Shown piece after piece: positions 1 to 6,361 of a stretch of 11,934 nt of DNA (its first letter is position 1; every line of letters begins with the position of its first letter). This stretch comes from an uncultured bacterium (GTDB lineage Bacteria; Cyanobacteriota; Vampirovibrionia; Gastranaerophilales; Gastranaerophilaceae), in contig CACYCU010000052.1 in NCBI GenBank assembly GCA_902772945.1, forward strand, positions 1 through 11,934, in the 5' to 3' direction. Under the pieces are notes generated by a model, which worked only from the letters and a program-made list of their open reading frames with translations, made no database searches and was not told the origin of the DNA. The position numbers and the translations under genes are program-made.

Positions 1-890
1 GCACAACAAGATGTTGTCATAAATTCCGCACCTGCTTCCATTCTTTCAACAAATTCTGCAGCTTCATTTTTTGTTGTAACATCTGCTCCTTGTGCAACTT
101 CGTAAACATCTGAAAATCCGAGTTTAAGAATAGCTTGTTTTAATTGTTGCGGTGAGCAAGGCAATTGCCCCATAATTGCCGGAGCAAGCATTGCTATTAC
201 TTTTTTGCCTGCTTTTATATTTTTCAAAATATCAATAATTTGACTTTTTTTATGAACAGCGCCAAACGGACAAGCTGAAACGCATTTCCCGCAAGAGATA
301 CATTTATCAAAATCTATTTTTGCATGACCGTCATCTCCTTTTGAAATCGCGTTGACAGGGCAAGCGTTTTCGCAAGGAACTATTATTTTTTGAATTGCCT
401 GATAAGGGCAAACCTGAGCGCACATACCGCAATTTTTACATTTTTCCGGATCTATCTTTGATTTGCCGTTTGTAACTTTTATTGCTCCGAATTTGCAGGC
501 ACTTTCGCAAGGTCTTGCAACACAGCCTTGACACAAATCGGTTACATAAATTCTTGACGGAACACAACCTTTGCAGGCTGTTGTTAAAACTGTCAAAGGC
601 CTTGAATCAGGTTTTTCTCTTTTTAAAGCTTCTTTTGCTACGTCTGACAGCAATGTACTATCTTCAGTTTCTTCAATAGATGCTCCCAAACCTGCAATTG
701 TTCTGTCTCTAAGAATTTCTCTTTCTTTATAAATACAACATCTGTAAGGAACTTCGTGTCCTTTTGGACGCATGTCATATGGGATTAATCTTGTATTTTC
801 TTCAAAATTATCGCTCAAAAAAGCTTTGATTAATCTTACTAATATCTCTCTTTTTAAATGTGATGTTTGTTTGGGGCTGTTTATAGACAT
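1..890 (-). CDS. hydA: Monomeric [FeFe] hydrogenase, group B type (C-terminal part outside window)
   Basis: Iron-only hydrogenase that reduces protons to H2 (or the reverse) with electrons from ferredoxin, presumably cytoplasmic. The first 296 codons are visible; the frame runs off the left edge. In order: an N-terminal region with RCCIYKER (residues 50-57) and C106/C109; a cysteine group C120, C123, C128, C132; a ferredoxin-like CxxCxxCxxxCP motif at 151-162; an extra CxxxCP at 173-178; a second CxxCxxCxxxCP at 197-208; then the start of the H-cluster domain (about 230 onward) with TTSCC at 292-296, the L1 motif carrying an H-cluster cysteine. RCCIYKER and the unusually cysteine-rich N-terminus match my memory of the TIGR04105 group B family rather than the clostridial CpI type. 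The ATG at 890 follows AGGAAAAGAG. A promoter and an upstream terminator suggest it is transcribed separately from the ferredoxin gene. Residue 297 begins GC, so it is Ala where group A enzymes have Pro. Confidence 0.93.
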   Translation of the reverse strand, partial: MSINSPKQTSHLKREILVRLIKAFLSDNFEENTRLIPYDMRPKGHEVPYRCCIYKEREILRDRTIAGLGASIEETEDSTLLSDVAKEALKREKPDSRPLTVLTTACKGCVPSRIYVTDLCQGCVARPCESACKFGAIKVTNGKSKIDPEKCKNCGMCAQVCPYQAIQKIIVPCENACPVNAISKGDDGHAKIDFDKCISCGKCVSACPFGAVHKKSQIIDILKNIKAGKKVIAMLAPAIMGQLPCSPQQLKQAILKLGFSDVYEVAQGADVTTKNEAAEFVERMEAGAEFMTTSCC

Positions 891-926
891 CTCTTTTCCT
901 TTTTTATTCTATTCTCAATTAATATA

Positions 927-954
927 ATTATCCCACAAAAACACAAAATTTCAA
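927..954 (-). promoter_or_regulatory. Putative sigma-70 promoter of the hydrogenase gene
   Basis: Reading the minus strand, TTGAAA (954-949) is followed after 16 bases by GATAAT (932-927). Each box differs from consensus at one position. Transcription would start near 920, leaving a leader of about 30 bases before the hydrogenase ATG. The site lies just downstream of the ferredoxin terminator, so it would let the hydrogenase be expressed independently. Predicted from sequence only, in A+T-rich DNA where chance matches are common. Confidence 0.42.
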
Positions 955-975
955 ACAAAAATACTTTGCTTTTTC

Positions 976-1010
976 AAATAAAAAAGACCCTGAAACAAGT
1001 TCAGGGTGAC
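976..1010 (-). terminator. Intrinsic terminator after the 2Fe-2S ferredoxin gene
   Basis: ACCCTGAA (987-994) and TTCAGGGT (1000-1007) form a perfect 8-bp stem with a 5-base loop. On the minus strand it is followed by T C TTTTTT (about 987-980), as expected for a Rho-independent terminator. It starts about 8 bases after the ferredoxin stop codon. The same arms, extended by GA/GTC, resemble a palindromic repeat common in intergenic DNA of unrelated bacteria (see findings). Confidence 0.8.
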
Positions 1011-1014
1011 AAAT

Positions 1015-1272
1015 TTATTTTAATTTTTCATCAATAGCTGATAATACTTTTTCAACAGTTGCTTCTTTTATTACATCATCATCAACTTTTACATAAGGTG
1101 CTTTTGAAAATTCCCAATCAATTGAGCACATACCCAGGCAAGGAACTCCTGCAACATCAACTTTATCTCCGTATTTTTTAGGTATTGTATCAATCAATTC
1201 CTGCAAATTTGATGAGCCCATAACAAAACATGTAGTTCCTAAACATACTTTAACACTAACTTTCTTATCCAT
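1015..1272 (-). CDS. Thioredoxin-fold 2Fe-2S ferredoxin (NuoE/HydC-like), 85 aa
   Basis: Small electron carrier expected to hold one [2Fe-2S] cluster. Four cysteines sit in the NuoE-type pattern: C10 and C15 (Cx4C) near the start, C45 and C49 (Cx3C) in GVPCLGMCS. This is the thioredoxin-like ferredoxin domain of complex I subunit NuoE and of hydrogenase gamma subunits, here as a stand-alone domain without the N-terminal helical part of NuoE. Its position beside a monomeric [FeFe] hydrogenase suggests an electron-transfer partner, although a terminator separates the genes. The ATG is preceded by GAAAGGAT at good spacing. The upstream 803-codon gene ends 35 bases before it, so read-through from there is possible in addition to the extended -10 promoter listed separately. 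The family call is firm; the partner is inference. Confidence 0.88.
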   Translation of the reverse strand: MDKKVSVKVCLGTTCFVMGSSNLQELIDTIPKKYGDKVDVAGVPCLGMCSIDWEFSKAPYVKVDDDVIKEATVEKVLSAIDEKLK

Positions 1273-1293
1273 TTTTAATCCTTTCTTATGTTT

Positions 1294-1302
1294 ATTATAT
1301 CA
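1294..1302 (-). promoter_or_regulatory. Putative extended -10 promoter for the 2Fe-2S ferredoxin gene
   Basis: On the minus strand the short gap between the large membrane protein gene and the ferredoxin gene contains TGATATAAT (1302-1294), a perfect extended -10 element (TG-n-TATAAT). No good -35 box lies 16-18 bases upstream. Initiation near 1287 would give a leader of about 15 bases including the ribosome binding site. Confidence 0.35.
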
Positions 1303-1307
1303 CAAGA

Positions 1308-3719
1308 TTATGAATTTATTATGTTTTGGAAAGTTTTATTGTTTGTAAAATTAATTTGTTTTATTTGGGGTGCAACTTCATATGATTTTATTGAACGTTT
1401 GCCTGTCAGACGTTTCATAAAGTTGAAATATGCTTTTTTAAATCCGGTTGCGTTGTTTTGTTTATTTTCAAGCTCAATCAGGCTATCTCTGCTGTGCATT
1501 CCTATAGGAACTCCGACTGATGCTCTTGTGAGCCATTCGCCCATTGTTGTATTAGTTAATGTTATCCAGCTCATACCAAACAAAGATCTGTTGTATTGAC
1601 TTCTGAATGTGCTGTTAAACAGATCAATTAATAGTGTCTGGTAGAAAAGCCTTGAGCCTTCCTGAACAAATCTTTCAGTAAATTTAGTTTTTGCGCCTTC
1701 AACATCATTACCATTTGATTTCAGCATTACCATATTGTAATTGTCTGTCATTAAGAACCATATCGTTGCTATTGTTGCAGCTGTTTTTGCAAGATTTGAC
1801 AAAGCGCTGTTTGAAACATTTGACATTGTATCTACGTTAAAGGCTTTGAGTATATTATCATTCACGTATGATTTAAACTGTTCGGGAGAAAGATTTTTTC
1901 TTTTAGCTTCTTTTCCTATATTTTCAATACTTTTTGCAAGAGATGATACATCTGAAATCCTGTTCAAAAGTCCTTTTTCATTTTCTGAAAGTTTCGTATC
2001 TTTTGAAATTTTGCCATGTTTTACTTTATCAATAAATTCTGTAAGTTTAGCGGTATCTGTTATAGATTTTTCTTTTGCATAATTATTAATTATACTTTCA
2101 ATAGTTTTGGAATCTTTTATAGGGATATCAACATTTTTAGGTTTTTGGGTAAAGGCGTTGACAACTTTCATTGTGAGATTAAACGGCAATGTAATTGTGT
2201 TCCAAGCAAATTTGAACGGTGCTATTACAAAATTTACAAGCGGTTTGATTTTCTTTTCTTTAGCACCAAGATTTACATAATCGTTATTGAGGGAGTTTTT
2301 AGAAACATTTCGATATTTTTCGGCGAGATCTTTGAAACCGTGTTTTTCTAATGTATTTGTAATTTCATCAAGTTCTTTTTTAGAAATTTTGTAATCTGAA
2401 ATTTCCGTCAATTTTGTATATTGTTTTTTAAAGAAACCGGAGAAATTTTTCCATTGTTTTTCGATTTCCGGAATTCTTCGCAGACCCTTTATGCCAAATC
2501 CTCCTGCTATTATTAAAGCAGAAGCTTTTACGACAGTGTCAAATGAAAGCAAAGGCTTTTGATGCTGTTCTTGAGTTGCAGCTTTAAACGAAGTTTCAGG
2601 TTTGATTTTAGCTTCCGGTGCATTGCTTTTTAGGTTTTCAGCACGAGCTTCTTCCGGTGTTAAACGAGTAATGTGCTTTCCGTTAATTAATCTTGAAAAA
2701 GCTTCAGTGACAAGAGTTGTAGCGCCTGTCATCATGAAAATTCCGAATGGTGAATGATTTATGTATTTTTGCAAAGCTCCGAGAGTGATTAATGTAATGT
2801 ATGCGTTAAATCCAATTCTTGCAGCCTCCTGTTTAAACCTTGTTTTCTTTTCTTTTGCTGCGGCTTTTGGGTCGTCATCCATCATTCTTGATAGATTATA
2901 AGCATCGTTTGCCAAAAAAATTGCAGGCGGAAGACCTGATACAAGTCTGTTTAGTGATCTTTCATGTTTTGTGTCGTAGTTGCCTGTTTTAGAATCAAAC
3001 ATTTTGACTGATTGTCTGAACATGTCTGATGCTATATCGGTATTTGATTTATCTTTAAGTTTGTCAAATTTTTCAAATAAACCTCTGAGAGAATTTACTT
3101 GAGCATCAACTTTTGAGCGTTGTCTGATGTCTTTAAACATCTGTTTGTTTAATATTCTTTTTGACCAACCTTTCAGCGGTTTTATTTTTCCTAACAAGCC
3201 GACTGTACCGTTTAAAATGTCTGCAGGTAATATTTTAAACGGATATACAAGACCGTCCCATATCAATTGAGGGATTGTCTTTTTATAAAATACAACGGTA
3301 TCTCCCTCTATTTGAACCATTCTTTTAGCGAATTTGGAGTCTTTCACATGGCTGTATAGATTTTCAATAATAGTTTTATCAACGCCGGATTTGTCTTTGA
3401 TAAAATTAAAGAATTCTTTTGTGCTGTATTCTCCGGCTTTTTTGTATGCGGGGGCTGAACGTAATATAAGACCGGTAGCTGCCAATACTCCCAAAGTAGC
3501 CAAAAGCGGTGTCATTTTATCTTCTTTTTTGTTATTTGATTTCCCGCTAAAAGAAAGACCTTTAAAAGATGAATCTTTTGGATTACTTTTTAAAGGTCTC
3601 TCATTATATGAAGTATTTTTTAAAGACAGATAGACGGAAGGAGATTTTTCGGGGGATAGATATCCTACAGGTTCTTTTCGCTTCTGTAGAGTATCGTACG
3701 TTAATTTACCGACTAACAT
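1308..3719 (-). CDS. Large membrane-associated protein of unknown function with a two-fold internal repeat, 803 aa
   Basis: I do not recognise a named family. Residues 1-68 are polar, without a signal peptide, and contain SFKGLSFSG (51-59). After that the protein appears built from two related halves, about 71-350 and 395-740. Each half begins with a glycine/alanine-rich hydrophobic stretch (71-88; 396-411), then a lysine-rich helical region, a PFK-containing hydrophobic stretch (160-162; 501-503), a charged linker, a hydrophobic segment ending DxYN (272-275; 659-662), a KTxF motif (292-295; 677-680), and NxSxFG (321-326; 710-715) followed at identical spacing by E (339/728), R (343/732), G (347/736) and I (350/739). 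The hydrophobic segments suggest several membrane passes or embedded helices. The ATG is preceded by AAGGGAAGG. It is first in a possible transcript with the 2Fe-2S ferredoxin gene, which need not mean a shared function. Reality of the gene is near certain; function unknown. Confidence 0.85.
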   Translation of the reverse strand: MLVGKLTYDTLQKRKEPVGYLSPEKSPSVYLSLKNTSYNERPLKSNPKDSSFKGLSFSGKSNNKKEDKMTPLLATLGVLAATGLILRSAPAYKKAGEYSTKEFFNFIKDKSGVDKTIIENLYSHVKDSKFAKRMVQIEGDTVVFYKKTIPQLIWDGLVYPFKILPADILNGTVGLLGKIKPLKGWSKRILNKQMFKDIRQRSKVDAQVNSLRGLFEKFDKLKDKSNTDIASDMFRQSVKMFDSKTGNYDTKHERSLNRLVSGLPPAIFLANDAYNLSRMMDDDPKAAAKEKKTRFKQEAARIGFNAYITLITLGALQKYINHSPFGIFMMTGATTLVTEAFSRLINGKHITRLTPEEARAENLKSNAPEAKIKPETSFKAATQEQHQKPLLSFDTVVKASALIIAGGFGIKGLRRIPEIEKQWKNFSGFFKKQYTKLTEISDYKISKKELDEITNTLEKHGFKDLAEKYRNVSKNSLNNDYVNLGAKEKKIKPLVNFVIAPFKFAWNTITLPFNLTMKVVNAFTQKPKNVDIPIKDSKTIESIINNYAKEKSITDTAKLTEFIDKVKHGKISKDTKLSENEKGLLNRISDVSSLAKSIENIGKEAKRKNLSPEQFKSYVNDNILKAFNVDTMSNVSNSALSNLAKTAATIATIWFLMTDNYNMVMLKSNGNDVEGAKTKFTERFVQEGSRLFYQTLLIDLFNSTFRSQYNRSLFGMSWITLTNTTMGEWLTRASVGVPIGMHSRDSLIELENKQNNATGFKKAYFNFMKRLTGKRSIKSYEVAPQIKQINFTNNKTFQNIINS

Positions 3720-3739
3720 CTTTTTCCTTCCCTTTTGTT

Positions 3740-3767
3740 ATTTTATCGAAAAACAAAATTTTGACAA
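3740..3767 (-). promoter_or_regulatory. Putative promoter of the 803-codon membrane protein gene
   Basis: On the minus strand TTGTCA (3767-3762) and TAAAAT (3745-3740) are separated by 16 bases; each differs from consensus at one position. Transcription would start near 3733, a few bases upstream of the AAGGGAAGG ribosome binding site. It lies in the 130-base divergent gap shared with the lactate dehydrogenase gene. Confidence 0.45.
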
Positions 3768-3849
3768 GTCTTAAAATTAAAAAAATTTACAATATTTCAT
3801 AATAGATTGTGCAATTGAAAAAAATAATAATTTTGTAAAATATGCAGGT

Positions 3850-4794
3850 ATGAAAATTGATTGTTCTCAGTGTATGAATTTTAGAAAAGTAGTTATTGTA
3901 GGATGCGGATTTGTCGGTGGGTCAATTGCATTTAGCCTGATGCAGAGCGGATTATTTTCAGAGATGGTTTTAATAGATTCTTACAGGGCAAAAGCAGAGG
4001 GTGAAGCGATGGATATCAATCACGGTGTGCCGTTTAGCAAACCAATGAAAATATATGCAGGAGATTATGATGATATAAATGATGCTTCGGTTGTGATTGT
4101 TACGGCAGGAACGAACCAAAAAAAGGGACAAACAAGATTAGATTTGGTAAAAAAGAACATTGATATTTTTAAATCAATAATTCCTGAAATTGAAAAAAGG
4201 AAATTTAAAGGAATTTTGTTAATTGTTTCAAATCCTGTTGATATTTTAACAACAATTGCTCAAAAGTTGAGCGGTTTGCCTAAAAATAGGATATTTGGCT
4301 CGGGAACAGTTCTTGATACGGCACGACTAAAATATGAAATAGGAAATTATCTTGATATTGACAGTCGAAGTGTACATGCATTTATAATCGGAGAACATGG
4401 CGATTCGGAAATTGCAGCATGGTCTTGTGCAAATGTTTCAGGTATTCCGCTTGAAAAATTTTGTCACATGAGGGGACATTTTGAATATGAAAAGGCGAAA
4501 ATAAAAATAGCCAAAGATGTAAAAAATAGTGCATATGAAATAATTTCCAGAAAACAAGCTACATATTACGGTATTGCCATGTCTGTAAAGCGGATTTGTG
4601 AGGCTATTGTGAGAAATGAAAGATCTATCTTGTCAGTATCATCATTTATTCCTGAATACAAAATATGTCTTAGTATGCCTGCAATTGTCGGTAAAGATGG
4701 AGTGGAAACTCTTGTTCCCATTCAACTGAATGATGATGAAAGAAAAAATTTGTTAAAGTCTGCCAAAACATTGCAAAATATATTAGAAATTTAG
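3850..4794 (+). CDS. ldh: L-lactate dehydrogenase, 314 aa
   Basis: NAD-dependent cytoplasmic enzyme interconverting pyruvate and L-lactate, regenerating NAD+ in fermentation. Visible hallmarks: the nucleotide-binding glycine motif GCGFVG (18-23), D43 for the NAD ribose, Q90 in NQKKGQTR at the substrate-specificity position (Gln means lactate; malate dehydrogenases have Arg), R96, N128 in SNPVD, D156 and R159 in LDTAR, catalytic H183 in GEHGDSE, and T238 in ATYYG. H176 matches the fructose-1,6-bisphosphate site histidine, but the partner Arg is Lys (K161), so allosteric activation is uncertain. The start is not settled: ATG 3850 has only AGGT directly before it, while M9 at 3874 would give the usual family N-terminus but has no ribosome binding site. 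The first eight residues hold a CxxC (C5, C8). No terminator is seen; the mscL promoter starts at the base after the stop. Confidence 0.94.
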   Translation: MKIDCSQCMNFRKVVIVGCGFVGGSIAFSLMQSGLFSEMVLIDSYRAKAEGEAMDINHGVPFSKPMKIYAGDYDDINDASVVIVTAGTNQKKGQTRLDLVKKNIDIFKSIIPEIEKRKFKGILLIVSNPVDILTTIAQKLSGLPKNRIFGSGTVLDTARLKYEIGNYLDIDSRSVHAFIIGEHGDSEIAAWSCANVSGIPLEKFCHMRGHFEYEKAKIKIAKDVKNSAYEIISRKQATYYGIAMSVKRICEAIVRNERSILSVSSFIPEYKICLSMPAIVGKDGVETLVPIQLNDDERKNLLKSAKTLQNILEI

Positions 4795-4823
4795 TTGACA
4801 CTGTTTGTTTAGGCTGTTATAAT
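4795..4823 (+). promoter_or_regulatory. Perfect consensus sigma-70 promoter of mscL
   Basis: TTGACA (4795-4800), a 17-base spacer, and TATAAT (4818-4823): both boxes match the housekeeping consensus exactly at optimal spacing. Transcription should start near 4830, leaving about 26 bases of leader with AGAGGG (4842-4847) before the ATG at 4856. The -35 box begins immediately after the ldh stop codon. Confidence 0.85.
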
Positions 4824-4855
4824 GGCTTGTCGATATAATATAGAGGGTTAAGAAT

Positions 4856-5326
4856 ATGTTTAAAAATTTGAAACGTTATGGTGATGAATTTAAGACGTTT
4901 GCTATGCGCGGAAATGTTATTGACATGGCTGTCGGTATCATTATCGGTGCTGCATTCGGTAAAATTGTTGATTCGTTAGTAAATGATGTTATTATGCCGC
5001 CTTTAGGCTGGTTGATGGGTAGAGTTGATTTTGCAAAATTGTTTATAGTATTGCCTTTAGATGGCAAATTTGAACATTTTGATTCTTTGGATGCTGCTCA
5101 GGCTGCAGGCGCCGTAACAATCAATTACGGTATGTTTATTAATACTATCATTAGCTTCTTGTTAGTTGCTTTTGCTGTATTTTTACTTATCAAAGGTATT
5201 AATAAATTACAGGCAGATAAAAAAGAAGCTGAAGAAGCTGCTCCGACAACAAAGGAATGTCCGCATTGCTTCTCAACTATTGATATCAGAGCACATAAAT
5301 GTCCAAATTGTACTTCTGAAGTATAA
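4856..5326 (+). CDS. mscL: Large-conductance mechanosensitive channel MscL with C-terminal zinc ribbon, 156 aa
   Basis: Stretch-activated inner-membrane pore (a homopentamer in studied members) that opens under membrane tension to release solutes during hypo-osmotic shock. The N-terminal amphipathic segment and first transmembrane helix carry the family signature FAMRGNVIDMAVGIIIG (15-31) and AAFGKIVDSLVNDVIMPP (32-49). A periplasmic loop (about 55-88) is followed by a second helix (about 91-115) and an acidic linker. Instead of only the usual cytoplasmic helix, the tail ends in a four-cysteine zinc ribbon: CPHC (135-138) and CPNC (149-152). MscL proteins with such a tail exist in other bacteria from memory, so it is a known variant. 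The gene has its own consensus promoter and a strong terminator, so it is probably a single-gene unit with some read-through from ldh. Confidence 0.96.
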   Translation: MFKNLKRYGDEFKTFAMRGNVIDMAVGIIIGAAFGKIVDSLVNDVIMPPLGWLMGRVDFAKLFIVLPLDGKFEHFDSLDAAQAAGAVTINYGMFINTIISFLLVAFAVFLLIKGINKLQADKKEAEEAAPTTKECPHCFSTIDIRAHKCPNCTSEV

Positions 5327-5342
5327 AATATTATTAGACTAT

Positions 5343-5376
5343 AACAGAACCGTCCATAGGGCGGTTCTGTTGTTTT
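5343..5376 (+). terminator. Strong intrinsic terminator after mscL
   Basis: AACAGAACCGTCC (5343-5355) pairs with GGGCGGTTCTGTT (5359-5371) across a 3-base loop: a 13-bp stem with one G-T wobble, followed by TGTTTT (5371-5376). It begins 16 bases after the mscL stop and should isolate mscL from holA. Confidence 0.88.
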
Positions 5377-5404
5377 GTAAGATATTTTATGTTAATAATA
5401 TGTT

Positions 5405-6361
5405 ATGGCTGTCTATTTCTTTTATGGTGAAGAAGATTATAATATAGAACAAGAAATTATCAAGTTGAAAAACGGACTTGATAAGAATTTTTTGGAAATG
5501 AGTTTTAAAACGTATAATAATCCGAAATTTGCGGATTTGGTTGCTATTTTGCGTACTCAGCCAATGATGTTTGGAAAAATGCTCATTATAATTAATTGTC
5601 TTGATTATTTTTCAAAAACATTTGAGGACAAAGAAATAAAAGAAATTGAAAAAGCATTGGAAGATAACAATGAAAATTTGGATATTGTTTTTGTTGCGCA
5701 ATTACCAAGAGGCGAAGGGAAAAAACTTGACAGCCGCAAAAAGTTTTTTAAATTATTAGCAAAACAAAATTCAAAAGAATTTTCGACTATTCCTGTATAC
5801 AAGACTGCAGACTTGGAAAGTTGGATTATAAAACAGGCAAAATCAAAAGGAATAAGACCTGACAAGGAGGCATTAACCTCTTTAATTTCTCAGATTGGTA
5901 ATAATCTTCGCCAAATAGACAGAGAACTTGATAAATTAAAGCTTTATGCGTATCCGAACGAGATTATAACTTCTTCGATGGTTAGAGAAATATGTATTTC
6001 TAATGAAGATTTGTTTGCATTTTCTGACTTTTTGATGGAAAACAAAAAAGACAAAGCGTTACTTGAATATAGAAAATTGTTGGACACTCATTATCCGTTA
6101 GAAATTCTTTCAACATTGCAAACAATGCTGAGACGTTGGATAATTCTTAAAGCTAAAGGAAAAACTAATAACGCATTAGAGCTTTCCAGATTGACGGGCA
6201 TGCATGAATATGTTGTAAAATTAAATTTACAAAAATTGAAAAATACAAATCTTAAAGATTTAGTTAAGCTAAAAGAAAATTTAACAGAAACTGAATATAA
6301 AATAAAATCAGGACAGATTTTTGATATCGAAAGTGAGGTTGAAAATGCCTTGTTTAGATAA
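5405..6361 (+). CDS. holA: DNA polymerase III delta subunit, 318 aa
   Basis: Clamp-loader subunit that opens the beta sliding clamp during replication; cytoplasmic. The order of motifs fits HolA: an N-terminal FFYGEEDYN (5-13), the region around LRTQPMMFGKMLIIIN (49-64) that in the family precedes the clamp-contacting part, a helical middle domain with QIGNNLRQIDRELDKL (163-178), DLFAFSDFLMENKKDKAL (202-219), and a C-terminal collar domain with LQTMLRRW (238-245) and the family's late HEYVVK (267-272). Length is close to the usual 330-345. The ATG at 5405 gives the expected N-terminus, but no clear ribosome binding site lies upstream and no good promoter was found between the mscL terminator and the start. 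Its last 17 bases overlap holB. Confidence 0.9.
   Translation: MAVYFFYGEEDYNIEQEIIKLKNGLDKNFLEMSFKTYNNPKFADLVAILRTQPMMFGKMLIIINCLDYFSKTFEDKEIKEIEKALEDNNENLDIVFVAQLPRGEGKKLDSRKKFFKLLAKQNSKEFSTIPVYKTADLESWIIKQAKSKGIRPDKEALTSLISQIGNNLRQIDRELDKLKLYAYPNEIITSSMVREICISNEDLFAFSDFLMENKKDKALLEYRKLLDTHYPLEILSTLQTMLRRWIILKAKGKTNNALELSRLTGMHEYVVKLNLQKLKNTNLKDLVKLKENLTETEYKIKSGQIFDIESEVENALFR
6333..6338 (+). promoter_or_regulatory. Ribosome binding site fixing the holB start
   Basis: GTGAGG lies inside the 3' end of holA, six bases before ATG 6345. It supports that ATG over an in-frame TTG at 6321, which has no such site, and means holB ribosomes load while holA is being translated to its end. Confidence 0.65.

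Noticed and set aside
482..679. 65-codon plus-strand open frame opposite the hydrogenase gene
   Set aside because: It lies entirely within the minus-strand hydrogenase frame, which has clear cysteine motifs; it has no ribosome binding site and an implausible leucine-rich product.
1741..2351. Two plus-strand open frames of 111-113 codons inside the large membrane protein gene
   Set aside because: They are antisense shadows of a continuous 803-codon gene with a good start and ribosome binding site. Their Phe-rich products reflect the lysine/glutamate-rich codons on the other strand.
3761..3793. TTGACA (3761-3766) and TACAAT (3788-3793) as a plus-strand promoter for ldh
   Set aside because: The spacer is 21 bases, too long for a sigma-70 promoter. 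The same bases fit better as the minus-strand TTGTCA box of the divergent gene.
3850..4794. Malate dehydrogenase instead of lactate dehydrogenase
   Set aside because: The substrate-specificity position is Gln (Q90), as in lactate dehydrogenases, whereas malate dehydrogenases have Arg there.
6321..6344. TTG at 6321 as the holB start
   Set aside because: It lacks a ribosome binding site, while ATG 6345 has GTGAGG six bases upstream and gives a normal delta-prime N-terminus.
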